From: Histoplasma ohiense
Lineage: Eukaryota; Ascomycota; Eurotiomycetes; Onygenales; Ajellomycetaceae
Direction of reading: 5' to 3'
NCBI GenBank assembly: GCA_017607445.1
Contig: JAEVHH010000003.1
Span: 1,798,001 to 1,862,000, forward strand
Length of the DNA stretch: 64,000 nt
How positions within the stretch are numbered: the stretch's first letter is position 1; every line of letters starts with the position of its first letter. Both the position numbers and the translations under genes were made by a program. The notes beneath the pieces were generated by a model. The model searched no databases. It was not told the DNA's origin and worked only from the letters and a program-made list of their open reading frames with translations. Shown in pieces: positions 10,150 to 21,547 of the stretch.

Positions 10150-13100
10150 AGCTCACAATGACAGTCATAAGTGCAGAAAGTTGATACAAAAACATCTTAA
10201 GCTTCACTGTCACAGTGAAACTCACTACATCTAAGAGTCTGCAAAAAGTGCTTGCACTAGTAGACTCTGAATCAGAAGTGAACTGTGTTGATGAATTTTG
10301 AGCAAAGAATCACAATCTAGAAGCTGCTCACTGCAAAATCAAAATGATCAAGTCAATTGATGGATGTATAATGCACTTCTTTGAAGAGTATAACATTGCA
10401 ACTACTGTCACTGATCACAAGAATAATGCACAGCAGACATCTCATTCCTTTCATGTGATGAAGATGAAGGACTACAATCTTGTATTAGAATTTCCTTGAT
10501 TAAGACAAATAAATTCTTTTATAGATTGATCAGATGAACAATTCTTCTTTAGAAGCTCTGAAGATGAACAACAGTCTCAAATTATTTCTGAACAAGATGT
10601 CTTAGCTGAAGTTCTCACAGAAGCTAGAGTAGAAATACTTGTAGTATTATCTACAGAATATTCAAAAGACTCAAAACATGCTTCACATATATTCTCAGCT
10701 GTGTATTCAGACTTGCTGATTGATCTACTCAATTATGTCATGCCATATACACATATCTTCTCAGAAGAAGCTGCTATAAGCATGAAAAGATCAGAAGAGA
10801 TGGAACACTATATAGATCTCAAGTCTGATGTACAATCTTCATTTATACTGATATACAATCTCTCTGAAACTGAGTTAGCCACTCTAAGAGAATATTTAAA
10901 AAATGCATTAGATAAAGAGTGAATACAATTGTTCAGTAGCCCAGCTGGTGCACTGATTCTCTTTGTTCTCAAAAAAGATGATGAACTCTGTCTTTGTGTA
11001 GACTATCAAAGATTAAATCAAATCATCATCAAGAATTGATACTCTCTATCTCTAATAAATGAATTACTTGATAGACTTTCAAAAGCCAAGATATTCACTA
11101 AACTGGACCTTCAAGATGTCTATCACCGCATACTTATAGTGGCAAAAGACCATTGGAAGACAGCCTTTAGAACAAGATATGAACATTTTGAATATATAGT
11201 TATGCCATTTGAACTAGCTAATGCTTCAGTGACATTTCAAGCATACATTAACAATGCCTTGTCTGATTTGTTGGATATATGTTGTGTTGTCTATTTGGAC
11301 GACATTCTCATATTCTCCAATTCAAAGCAGAAACATAAAGTGTATGTTACTAAGATGCTAGAACATCTTGAGTGTGTGAATCTATTTGCAAAACTCTCTA
11401 AATACAAATTTGAAGTGGACAAAGTCTCATTTCTGAGGTTTGTTATAGATACAAATGATGTTGAGATGGAGTCAGACAGAGTCTCCACTATTGTGAAATG
11501 ATCTACATCTAAATCAATTAAAGAGGTTCAATTCTTCTTGAGCTTTGCTAATTTCTATCAACAATTTATTAAGTCTTTCTCCTCTATTGCAGCCCCATTA
11601 TTTGAACTTACAAAAGGGAGCAAGAAGAGGGAAAGAAAAGCCACTTTTATGTGGACAGAAGATGCTCAAAGCACTTTTGATGAGCTCAAATCACACTTTA
11701 TACATGCTTCTCTATTAGCTCATTTTGACTCAGCTCAGCATATTCAGATTGAATCTGATGCATTCACTTTTGCAGTCACTGCTATTCTGTCACAGTTGCA
11801 GAATGATGGGCACTGGCATTCAGTTGTCTTCTAGTCAAGAAAGTTGATTGATGTGGAAATGTGTTATGATACTCATAATAAAGAACTCTTGGCTATTGTA
11901 GCAGCATTTAAAAATTGAAGACACTATCTGAAAAGAAGTTAGTATTCAATTCAAGTCTGATCTGATCATGTCAATCTGCAGTACTTTATGATGACTAAGA
12001 AACTGAACAGACATCAGATCAGATGAATGAAAGCTTTATCTGCTTATAATTTTGTATTACTGCACCACTCTGAATCAAAGAATTCAGCTGATGGGCTCAG
12101 TCATCATGCAGACTACAATGAGGCCTATAATGATCAAACTATGTTATCTATCCTGCAACAGAAGCTGAAACATGGAGTTAGACTAGGCTGAAAAGCTGAT
12201 ACTTCTTTTCAAAATAATATTTCTTCTGATGTAGTCTGTGCACAGATCTCTAATGAGCAAAATACTTCTTTTAATGAGCAAAAAGCACTTCATACATCAA
12301 TGTCTTCTACCTCTCACATAAACCCTTCCCCTCCATTGCATGTTGAGCAATATATGCTCTGGATTGCAGTCAATAAGGCTATTCTTGAGGACTCAGCATA
12401 TACAGAAATATCTGAATCCTTCATCTTATTTCTGAGTAAAGCACAGAAGATTGATTCTTTTGCTGCTGAGCAAAGAAAGAAGATAAAAGAGAAGAATATG
12501 ACTGTCACTGAAAATATGCTATAGACAATTTCTGAGGATGATATATTGTGTGCTGATGATTATGTGTATGTCTCTCAACAAAAGACACTTATTGATGAAA
12601 TTATCAGTGCAAACCATGATGATCTGCAGAGGGGTCACTTTGGTATAAAAAAGTTTATAGACAGCATCCAGAACAAATACTATTAATATGAGCTAGTCAG
12701 AGGTGTCAAAGATTATATATCCATTTGTAATACTTGTCAAAGAGTAAAGCCAAAACAGCACAGACAATATGGAGAATTGAGTACAATCTTCTTATCATCA
12801 ACTTCTTTTGAATTCATTACTATGAATTTTATTACAGACTTGCCAGCCTCTACATTCCTCCACCAAACCTACAATGCAATTTTAGTGATTGTGGATATAT
12901 ATACCAAGTTTACAATCTATATTCCTTGCACCAAAAACATTACAGTCAATAAACTAGCAGAAATTGTTTATACCAAGTTCTATACAATTTACAGAGTACT
13001 CAAAAACCATATATCTGATCAAGGATCACTGTTTACAAGTCATTATTGATTCATCTTTTGTTATATACTAGGCACATGCTGGAAACTTTCAACAGCCTTT

Positions 13101-13980
13101 CACCCTCAAACAGATGATCAAACAGAACAACAAAATCAAATCTTGAAACATTATCTTCAATGCTTTACCAACTATCATCAAGATGACTGAGCATACTGGC
13201 TATCACTAGCACAGTTTGTTTACAATATCTCTCAACATGCCTCTACTGAAATGACATCTGCGGAAGCCTTAATGAGATATTGATCTGATTTGAAAATTAA
13301 TGTCAGCAAACCACCACAACCAGTCGCCATACATGCTGCTAGCCACACAAAACATATCAAGGAAACACATCATAAGCTCATTGAGAATCTACAAAAGATG
13401 CAACAAACATAGAAAATCTATTACAATACAAAACATAAGCTTCAACAATTTAAAATAGATGACTATGTCATACTCAATGCAAAAAATCTTCAATTGCTGT
13501 GTCTGGTTCACAAACTCAATCATAAATATGTTGGACCCTTCAAGATTCTGAATATCATTGGAAAACAAGTGTACAAACTAGAACTGCCATCTTTATATAG
13601 AAGCATCCATCCTGTATTCCACATATCTTTATTAAAGCCATACAACTGCAGAAATGAAGCTCTATCAGAACCAGGACTGAAACTTGTCAACAGCAAAGAA
13701 GAATATTAAGTTGAAGAAATTCTTGAAAAACAATAATATAAAAACAAACCTCTGAAATATCTTGTGAGATGGACAGATTGGGGTTCTAGTGGTGATATAT
13801 GAAAACTGAAAGAAAATATATTGAACACTCAGGCATTTGAAATCTTCCTTGAACAAGAAAACAAACAACAAATACAAAATCAACATACTTCCAAACATCA
13901 AAAACACAAACATCAAGTCAAAAGATGTCAGAAGCACAAATCTTAAATCAAAAAACACTAGAAGCACAAATCTCACTCAA
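10150..13980 (+). pseudogene. pol: beta1 pol: PR, RT, RNase H, integrase, chromodomain (decayed)
   Basis: A single frame (codons starting at multiples of 3) runs from 10203 to about 13980. Protease has A-L-V-D-S-E at about 10250 (Gly of DSG changed to Glu). RT has L-D-L-x2-V-Y-H-R near 11105 and an intact Y-L-D-D at about 11296-11307. RNase H starts near 11745 (E-S-D-A). An integrase HHCC-like zinc site lies near 12620-12740, with a DDE core around 12830-13200 (T-A-F-H-P-Q-T at about 13092). A GPY/F module is at 13494-13650 and a chromodomain at about 13705-13860 (Y-L-V-R-W). About two dozen in-frame stops. Among Gypsy elements it belongs with chromoviruses. Non-functional. Confidence 0.85.
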
Positions 13981-14409
13981 ACTCCAATCAAATACATTCT
14001 TTTTAGAAGAATTTTATCAGAGAAAAGGGAAAAAAGAAAAAAATTCAATTTGGGTATAATAAATACAAAAAATAAAACATACAAGCAAGAAAAAAACAAA
14101 GAAAATGAGTTCTAAGAAAAGTCTAAAGATCTTCAGTTCATTCACTCTCATCTCATCTCTCATCTCTCACTTTCTCTTCTCTCTTTCATCATTCTTCTCA
14201 TTTCTCTTCTCTGCCACCCTCACTCAATACTTCTTCTGATACTTGTATATTACTGGCACTCATTTTGGGTGCAGAAGTATAGACAAATGTCTATTTCACA
14301 AGACATTTGCCTTCTCATATCTTCTCTCTCTCATCAATCTATTCATTCTTCAGCACATTCAATGAAAGAAGACATTTCTCTTCATCTTCTTCTCTCACTT
14401 CTCCACTGT
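13981..14409 (+). other. beta1 spacer after pol
   Basis: A-rich, then pyrimidine-rich (14140-14230). The decayed end of pol may run to about 14110. Nothing else recognised. Confidence 0.4.
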
Positions 14410-15314
14410 TCAGAGCACTCTGTCCCTCTGCTCCACTGATGTCAGTGGTAAATTGACAAAGAAAGCAGGCATCACAGACACTGCTGCAGCCACTGATGTC
14501 TTCACAACCTTCTCCATTGACTCTCCAGCCAACTCCTCCCCCACTGACCCCTCCATCACAGAGCCTTCAGAGCTCACCACTTTCAAAATCTTTATATTCT
14601 TCTTCACATCCTCCTCTTCCTCTAATGCCTCTGCTCTGAAAGAATCAGACACAACCACAACCTTCAAAATCTGCACTCCTGCAGACTCAGCTGCTGCCCG
14701 ATGCTGAGATCATAGAGCATTCACCTCTGCTCTGCTCTGAGCAGACAGCATCATCAGATGAGATGTGTTCAATTGTTTAACTAAACAACAAAGACAACTT
14801 TTGTGACTGGCCATGTCCTCTCTGACTGCCACCCCCACAAAGATAAACACTCGCCCATGCATGATGTGCCTCAGAAGAGGTGTATCATGCATCTAGTATC
14901 ATTATCAGTATATCAACATTGCTAAAGGCACTACTATCTATCCAAAAGCAAATTTGAAGAAAAAGAAAAAGAAAATAAGAATTAAAGAGAATTACTCACA
15001 GATTTGCAGGATTTTTCTGCAGAGACACAAGTCTCACAACACTTTCAAACATTTGACTTCAGTGCACATCAAAAATCAACATCCTCAAGTCTAGAGACAC
15101 AATGTTTGCATGGAATCCGACTGTTGTGCATCACATGATTAGAGCTAAACCTAGGGCAATATAACAAGTGAACAGTGAATGGTGCTATACAGAAACAAGC
15201 TAGTGGCACACATGACCACACTAATAACACCACTGGCAAGGAACATCAACAATAATACATGATAAGCACTCAAGGAACAACTTACTTAAAATCAGAATAA
15301 CTGAGAGAGCTCAT
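14410..15314 (-). pseudogene. Antisense spliced accessory gene of beta1, six-Cys protein (unknown)
   Basis: Not a family I recognise. On the minus strand, against gag-pol: exon 1 15314-15286 (MSSLSYSDF..), intron 15285-15151 (GTAAGT...CTAG), exon 2 15150-15000, intron 14999-14893 (GTGAGT...CTGAT...ACTAG), exon 3 14892-14410. The exons join in frame (29+151+483 nt = 221 codons with stop). Exon 2 carries C-x2-C-x10-C-x9-C-x2-C-x6-C and the intron follows two residues later. Exon 3 is Glu/Lys- then Ala/Val-rich. Three in-frame TGA (two in exon 2, one at 14710-14712) look like decayed CGA/TGG. The beta2 copy (25914-26892) has identical exon 1 and 2 lengths and a 78 nt longer exon 3. The same module and intron site recur in gamma (31700-32848). 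An in-frame ATG at 15530 is an alternative start but is not kept in beta2. The cysteines suggest metal binding; that is inference. Confidence 0.6.
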
Positions 15315-15686
15315 TTTGATAAAAGAGGGGGGGAGAAAGAACAACAATATAAAAAATTTTAAAAATTTAAAAATTTTTTGAAGATGAAAAATTGCAGCAG
15401 GAAGGCAAGGAGCTTTGATGATGATCAAGTTAAAAAAAAAAAGAAGAGAAATCTTCAAGAAGAAAGAAATTCTTTTTACTTCTCTGCATGCAACCTCTGG
15501 CAACCAAAGAATCCACCAATTCCACCTCATTAGAAAATCGATAACAATGCATATACAAGCTATCTAGGGGACGCGATTGATATACTGCTATCAACAAGTG
15601 GAACTTACAATACAGGAATGCAATTATCTACTAGCAAGCAATCTATACAATTGCTGAGGGCAGCTCTTATAAAAAAGAGGGGCAAT
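15315..15686 (+). other. beta1 3' noncoding region and polypurine tract
   Basis: Contains the presumed 5' flank of the antisense gene, A/T-rich runs at 15345-15380, and at its end the polypurine tract aaaaaagaggggcaat (15671-15686) directly before the 3' LTR. Confidence 0.6.
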
Positions 15687-15953
15687 TGTAATGCACTTGT
15701 TTATTATTTCCTTATTATCTTTGCTTATTCTTACCTCTTTCCATTATACTCTCGCTACTGCTATTTCTATATGTATATATATATCAATGTATGTATTTCG
15801 CACATCTTCTTTCTCTTTCTTTTCTTTCTTAGTGATTAAGCTACACTATGTTATGCTACTATACTATATTACTCTACAATATATTACTATTATCTCCACT
15901 ACGCTATAAACTATCTTCTACTGTTACTCTTCACACTGTCACTACACCTCACA
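15687..15953 (+). repeat. beta1 3' LTR, 267 bp
   Basis: Same length as the 5' LTR; the eight differences are C/T or G/A. One former CpG reads TG in the 5' copy and CA in the 3' copy, showing independent deamination on opposite strands after insertion. Confidence 0.95.
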
Positions 15954-16154
15954 GATTGAAAGCTTCTCTCTTGAGGACTTTTCATGAGGTGTGAGTGTAG
16001 AAGGAACAGTGAATGCAAAAGTGCTCATCTCAGTAAGTTGTCATTGCAATTCAGTCATCTGTAGCATCTGCTGCTGAAGGATGCTTTGTAGATCTAAGTT
16101 ATCATCCACTGTGTTTGAGTGTGGTGGGTGTTTGTAGAATTGCTCATAGTTCAT
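15954..16154 (-). pseudogene. gag: alpha3 gag, N-terminal part
   Basis: Start ATG at 16154 (minus strand), in the same context as the other alpha gag starts. It reads to the beta1 insertion at gattg (15954-15958) and continues at 8491. Confidence 0.8.
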
Positions 16155-16531
16155 TTCAATATCTAAGAACATATAATAATAAAAAAAAAGAAAAGGAATA
16201 CTTGTAGACACTCAGTTCTCTCACAGACACTATTCACAGTGTTGCAGTGCTAAGCTTGATCAAGCTTCTTTGTGAACACTATTCACAGCATTACAGTTTG
16301 TAGATACTCAGACCTTGTAGAACACAGTCAATTGTGTTTCAGATGCTTAGACACAACAGTCTATATAACTAACAATAAAAGCACTCAGACTCATGAGAAA
16401 TCTCTTGTAACAACTAGACACTCAGATCTGTAAACAATACACTCAGATGTAAGAACTGATAACAACACACTCAGATGTAAGAACTAATAATGAGGCACTC
16501 AGATCTTAAACACAGAAGAATCAATTCATAA
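16155..16531 (-). other. alpha3 leader
   Basis: Leader between 5' LTR and gag, with 'ctgagtgt' repeats and the intact palindrome aagcttgatcaagctt (16252-16267). It begins beside the LTR with the primer-site candidate TTATGAATTGATT (16531-16519, minus strand). Confidence 0.6.
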
Positions 16532-17065
16532 TGTAACAGATGTACTTCAATTAATGATTTGATACTATTCTAATTACAGATTACAAATTGATTAAGAAAG
16601 GAAAGAGAAAAGAAATCAGAAAAAAAGATTATATGAAGAGGGTTCTTATAGAGGAAAGTTCAGAGTGGAAGAATATCAGAAGCCACTCCACAGTGAAGTG
16701 TGGAGCAGAAGAACATTAAGAGATATGCATAAGAATTGTTAGAAACTACACAAGCACAGAGTGTGGGGTGGGGGAATCATTGAGAGCTATATGGAAGAAT
16801 TGTTAGAGACTATATGAGTGCGGAACACAGAGTGGGAGAATGTTAGAAGCTATGTGGAAGAATCATTAGAGACTACACAAGCATGGAGCATGAAGCAGAA
16901 GAATGTTAAGAGCTATACAGAAGAATCATTAGAAACTATGCAAGTGCAGAGCACAGAGCAGAAGAACATCAAGAGTTATGAAAGATCACAACAGTCAGAA
17001 ACAAGTGGATGCAGAAGAGGAGTTGATTGTGTAAGATAATTACTAATGAGTGCTAACCCATCACA
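16532..17065 (-). repeat. alpha LTR L4 (5' LTR of alpha3), 534 bp
   Basis: In plus orientation begins tgtaacagatgtac and ends ...ctaacccatcaca, followed by TSD ctatc (17066-17070). Equal in length to its partner L3, so the 63 bp repeat number agrees within the element. Confidence 0.9.
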
Positions 17066-17397
17066 CTATCTCAGTTCTGTGTATTTCAAAATTGTAGAGA
17101 ATTCTGCTGAATAAATATGTATGCTCTGAACCACTCTGCAGCATCTCTCATCTTCAAATCAGAATCAATGAACTGAATTCCACATATGAATGCAAGTCAC
17201 TTGAGAGTCTCTAATGTCTCAGAGAAGGATACTGCTGACTGAATTGTCAGAGAAGTCTGCATATGCTGCAACAAGTCAGAACACTTTGCAAGTCAATGTC
17301 TGAATGTGATTGCTCTGAGTAAACCCCTCATATGTGTGAACACTGTGTTGTCTGTGAACAGGCAAGAACAGAGAAAAGATGAACTCTCACTCTAAAA
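17066..17397 (+). pseudogene. gag: alpha2 gag, C-terminal part
   Basis: Resumes alpha2 gag directly after the ctatc duplication. A CCHC zinc knuckle, C-I-C-C-x4-H-x4-C, falls at about 17257-17300 and the Lys/Glu tail ends near 17395. It is closely similar to alpha5 gag at 61893-62087, where this stretch is open. Confidence 0.8.
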
Positions 17398-17484
17398 TGT
17401 GAATGAGAGCTCAAGAAGCAGAAAGCTAGCTGAAGATTGGAGTAGAAGATACAAATGAATGCAATCATGATCTCTGTCATTGTA

Positions 17485-20400
17485 AATAGCCTAGTTAATG
17501 TATGAGCAATGATAGACAGTGATTTTCTTCATTATGCTCTTATAGACATTCAGTTGATTGAGAAGCATAAGCTTCAGTATATTCTCTTTCTCAAGCTGTG
17601 TAAGCTCAGTGGATTTGATGGCCCCAGAGGATCAGCCTTCTACAACATGATAAGATTTAACATTGATGTAGAAGGACATGAGAAAAAGAATGTATATGCA
17701 TATAAAATACAAGATCTTGAGTATGATCTAATACTCAGTCTATTATAGCTCACAGAATTTGGAACCTTGTTGAATGCATGCAACTGCTGTCTTATTTTCT
17801 CAGAAGGCAATCATGTTTACAAAAAGAATGTTGATAGAACTGCTGATCTCATTCAGATATCAGTGAAAGTGTACAAACTACTAATCTGCCAAGTGTATGA
17901 GAAGAAGAATGTTCAAGTGTTCACTGCTAGCATGATGAATATCAAAAAAGCATTAGAAAAGTTAGAATTCAAAAACTTCAAGAAACTGTGCAAGAAACTA
18001 TCTGAATTGTATGAAGACTTTGCAGATGTGTTTGATGAGAAAGAAGCTGAAGTCTTTGTTCAGTAATCCATTGAGTGTTTTTTATAGAACAAGAAGCTCA
18101 TCACATGACATACTGTAGAGAGAATCTCAGAGCAGTTGCAGGTTTTTACTGTCTTTCTTGATGAGCTCAATCATATGATCTATACTGAGTTCTCAGTGAG
18201 AAGAAAGCTTTTCATTTGTGTTAGCAACTCATCTGCTGCAGCATCTGTACTGTTTGCAAAGAAATCAGAAGAAGGCTTATGATTCTGTGTTGACTATTGA
18301 AAACTCAACAAGATTACATGGAAGGATTGATACTCTCTCCCACTCATCAATGAAACACTTGAATGAATAGAAAAAGCAAAATAATTTATGAAGCTTGACA
18401 TCTCTGCAGCCTTCTATAAGATAAGGATTAATGAAGATGATGAATGGCTAACTGCTTTTCATATGTATTACAGATTATATGAATGGACAGTGACTCTCTT
18501 TGAATTAGTGAATGCTCTGAGCATGTTTCAGAAATACATTAACTGAGCTCTATGAGACCTGCTTGATGAGATTGTCTCAGTGTATATGAATGATATTCTG
18601 ATCTTCACTGATGGACTGCTCACTGAATACTGCAAGCATGTATGACAAGTGTTTGACTGCCTATGTAAAGCTGAACTGCAAGTGGACATTGACAAATGCA
18701 ACTTTGAGACCAAGTCTACAATCTATCTAGAATTCATCATCAAAGCTGAAAAAGGTGTATGCATGGATTCTAAGAAGATGGAAGCAATTCTCAACTGAAA
18801 AACATCAGTCTTAGTAAAAGAAACTAGAAGCTTTCTAGAATTCATCAACTTCTACTGAAGATTCATCAAAGACTTCTTCAATATTGTATGATCACTGATG
18901 AATCTGATCTGGAAAGACACTGTATTCCAATGGACTGACAAAGTGGATGCAGCATTCAAAAAGCTGAAGTGTATGTTCACAAGCACTCTGATGCTGTAAT
19001 CATTTGATCTGAATAAGTATACAATTCTCAAAACAGATGTCTCAGATTATGTAGTAGATGAGACACTGATGCAATATGATAATGAAGATGTTCTACAACT
19101 CTGTATCTTTATCTTGAAAAAGATGTCATCTGCTGAATACAACTATGAGATCTATGATAAGAAGCTTCTAGCAATTATATAATGTCTTGAAGAATGAGAG
19201 TCTGAACTTATGAGTGTTGAAAAGTTTGAGATTGTTATTGATCATAAGAATTTAGAGTACTTCATGATCACTTGTAAGCTCACTGAAAGATATATATATT
19301 GATCATTGTTTCTTAGCTGTTTTTTGTTCACAATTTGTTATTGATCTGAAGTAGAGAACATCTTTGTGGATGCTCTGTTCCACTGAGAACAAGATATACC
19401 ATCTGATGACTTGAATGACAGATGGAAACACTGAGAGCATTGATTAATTGACTCTGCAATCATAGAAAGTTCTATGCAATCAGATGAACTCTGTATATAT
19501 ATCAATCAGTTATGAGCTCAAGAACTCTTGCTTGAAGAACAATGAAGATTAACAGCAGAAGCAGATGAATTCTGACAGCAAGCTGCTGAAGCTGTATGAA
19601 GTAAAGCATCTCAATTCTCCACAGATGTATACTCAAGAACAGATATCTCAGCATATTCAATCAATGATGACAACTGCTTACACTTTTGAAATAGACAATG
19701 AATCTCTGATTCAGAATCTCTATGAACACAGATCATGCAAGAAATTCATGACTTGTCAATGACTGAGCACTCAGAATGTGAAACCATGTACAACATTGTT
19801 GTCTGAGAATTCTACTGATCAGATATGTTGAAAGATATACACTGGTTTGTACACAACTGTGATTGCTGTGGCTCAGTGATAATATGATGTGAATGCTGAA
19901 AAGAGATGCTGAAGCCTCTATCTGTCTCTGATCAAATTTGATGTGATATAGCTATCAATTTTGCAGTTTCTTTATCTGAAAGTGGAGATTCTATGAACAT
20001 TCTAGTCATTGTCAACTGACTCAGCAAGGATGTAATACTACAGCTCTGTGACAAGATAAATATTGAAGTAGTTGCAGATGTCTTTGTCAGAAGCCTGTTC
20101 TATTGTATATATGATCTGCCTTCATTCATTGTGTCAGATAGAGACAGTCAATTTGTCAGCACACTCTGAGCCTGTATATGTCAATTATTAAGAATTGAAT
20201 GAAAGTTATCAACAGTGTACCACTCAGAGACTGATGAAGCTACTGAGAGAATGATATAAATGATAAAGAACATCCTCTATAAGTTCTGCAATTATATGCA
20301 AGACAACTGAAGCAATCTGCTGCTATATGCTGAGATTGTGATTAATAATTGAGATTGCATCATGACAGATGTAAGCTCATTCTTTCTTCTATATGAATAC

Positions 20401-21002
20401 AACTTAGAGATTCTGAACTTCTCTGAGACTCTCTGAGAAACTGTGTACATCTGCAGTCTCATACAGACAGCAGAGAACATTGTGAGTAAGTTGAAGAAAG
20501 TTCACAAATGAGCAGAAGCTTCAATAATCAGTGTTCAGCAAAATTATGAGAATCAAGTGAATATTAGAAGAAGTTCTACAATCTGATATCATGTAGAAGA
20601 CAAAGTCTGACTGAATTTCAAGAATATAAGAATGAATCACCTCTCATGTATACTAGATTATCATCACATCAAGTATACAGTGAAGAAAGTGTTAGATACA
20701 TATGATTATCAACTCAACATCTCATCTGACATTCACAATGTCTTTCATACAAACCTGCTCTGATCCACAGCTGAGGATCCATTCCTCTCACAGAGAATCT
20801 CTGATTGACAGTCATCTGTCATTGTAGAAAAAGACAATGAACTTGAGTGGGAAATTGAAGCAATTCTTGATGATAGAATCAATCACTGTCACTGCAAATA
20901 TCTTGTCAAATGGGTAGAATATGATTGTCTGATCTGAAAATCTGTGTCTGTCTTGAAGAACACTGCTGCTCTCAACATCTACAAGTCCTCACTCACTCTG
21001 AT
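17485..21002 (+). pseudogene. pol: alpha2 pol: PR, RT, RNase H, integrase, chromodomain (decayed)
   Basis: Open stretches at 17509-17748 (protease start M-I-D-S-D, Gly of DSG lost) and 17767-18066 (linker ending D-V-F-D-E-K-E-A-E) stop at an inverted patch (18051-18212). Reading resumes in RT at 18213 with Y-M-N-D near 18587-18598 (second Asp position changed to Asn). RNase H runs about 18960-19400, integrase about 19440-20600, and a chromodomain-like end 20820-20990 (K-W-V-E-Y). The polypurine tract follows at 21003-21014. Many TGA stops. Non-functional. Confidence 0.8.
18051..18212 (-). other. Inverted ~162 bp patch inside alpha2 pol
   Basis: Compared with alpha4 (about 56297-56460), the DNA here is the reverse complement in exactly the same place, with normal sequence resuming on both sides (..aagctga | patch | catttgtg..). 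It reads like the plus strand of alpha3 at about 6843-7015, which lies in opposite orientation. Either a micro-inversion or a conversion/template switch from an inverted copy. Confidence 0.8.
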
Positions 21003-21014
21003 AGAGAGGGATAA

Positions 21015-21547
21015 TGTGATGGGTTAGCATCTGTTAGTAATTAACTTATGCAATCAACTTCTCTTCTGCATCTGCTTGTTTCTGACTGTTGTAATCTTGT
21101 GTAATTTTTGATATTCTTCTGCTCTGTGCTCTGTGCTCATATAGTTTCTAATGATTCTTCTGTGTAGCTCTTAACATTCTTCTGCTCTGTGCTCTGTGCT
21201 TGTATAGTCTCTAATGATTCTTCTGTGTAGCTTCTAATGTTCTCTCACTTCATATTCTGTGCTTGTGTAGTCTCTAACAATTCTTCTGTGTAGCTCTCAA
21301 TGATTCCCTCATCTCATACTCTGCATTTGTGTAATTTCTAATGATTCTTATGTGTACTCTTTAATGTTCTTCTGCTCTGTGCTTCACTGTGGAGCAGCTT
21401 CTGATATTCTTCCACTCTGAACTTCTCTCTATAAGAACCCTCTTTGTATGATCTTTTCTTCTGATTTCTTTTCTCTTTCTTTCCTTAATCAATTCATAAT
21501 CTGTATTAGGATAGTGCTAGATCGTTAATCGAAGTACGCCCGTTACA
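21015..21547 (+). repeat. alpha LTR L5 (3' LTR of alpha2), 533 bp
   Basis: tgtgatgggttagc ... cgcccgttaca. TATAA at 21430-21434; AATCAATTCATAA at 21487-21499. The 3' tip keeps CpGs (atcgttaatcgaagtacgcc). Internal 63 bp repeats. Confidence 0.9.

Larger units (their letters stand above)
8492..15953 (+). mobile_element. beta1: complete Ty3/Gypsy chromovirus, 7462 bp
   Basis: Flanked by a perfect TSD, gattg (8487-8491 and 15954-15958). The two 267 bp LTRs (8492-8758, 15687-15953) differ, by hand alignment, at 8 positions, all transitions, 7 of them at CpG sites. Plus-strand order: gag, pol (protease, RT, RNase H, integrase, chromodomain), then a 1.7 kb 3' region holding an antisense spliced gene, then polypurine tract aaaaaagaggggcaat (15671-15686). 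It is the innermost of five nested layers. Confidence 0.95.
3521..17065 (-). mobile_element. alpha3: full-length Ty3/Gypsy chromovirus, interrupted by beta1
   Basis: Minus-strand element with both LTRs (3521-4054 and 16532-17065, 534 bp each) and a perfect 5 bp TSD, ctatc, at 3516-3520 and 17066-17070. Without beta1 (7462 bp plus one TSD copy) it is about 6.1 kb. The polypurine tract is AGAGGGGGATAA next to the 3' LTR (4066-4055, minus strand). Its coding content is gag and pol only; pol ends beside the polypurine tract, so unlike beta and gamma it has no room for an accessory gene. Confidence 0.9.
1988..21547 (+). mobile_element. alpha2: Ty3/Gypsy chromovirus, interrupted by alpha1 and alpha3
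   Basis: Plus-strand order: truncated 5' LTR (1988-2456), leader, gag part 1 (2832-3520), [alpha3 inserted, 3521-17065 plus one ctatc copy], gag part 2 (17066 on), protease, RT, RNase H, integrase, chromodomain, polypurine tract agagagggataa (21003-21014), 3' LTR (21015-21547). alpha3 lands exactly where the gag reading breaks off, with ctatc on both sides (3516-3520 and 17066-17070). alpha2 itself sits in gamma1; gacaa (21548-21552) is the predicted right TSD. Confidence 0.85.

Noticed and set aside
10150..13980. TGA read as tryptophan (alternative genetic code), since many stops fall at Trp positions
   Set aside because: TAG and TAA also occur at Trp and Gln positions, TGA occurs at former Arg codons, and catalytic residues are mutated as well. 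Decay explains all of it.
14845..14890. C-x2-C-x6-C, like half of a Zn2Cys6 cluster, on the plus strand of beta1
   Set aside because: The beta2 copy has His where beta1 has two of these Cys. TGC versus CAT/CAC implies an ancestral CGC (Arg), so these cysteines arose by CpG decay. The frame is antisense to the better supported gene.
15282..15530. Upstream ATG at 15530 extending the beta1 antisense gene by 72 codons
   Set aside because: In frame in beta1 but interrupted in beta2; the ATG at 15314 gives the same exon 1 length in both copies.
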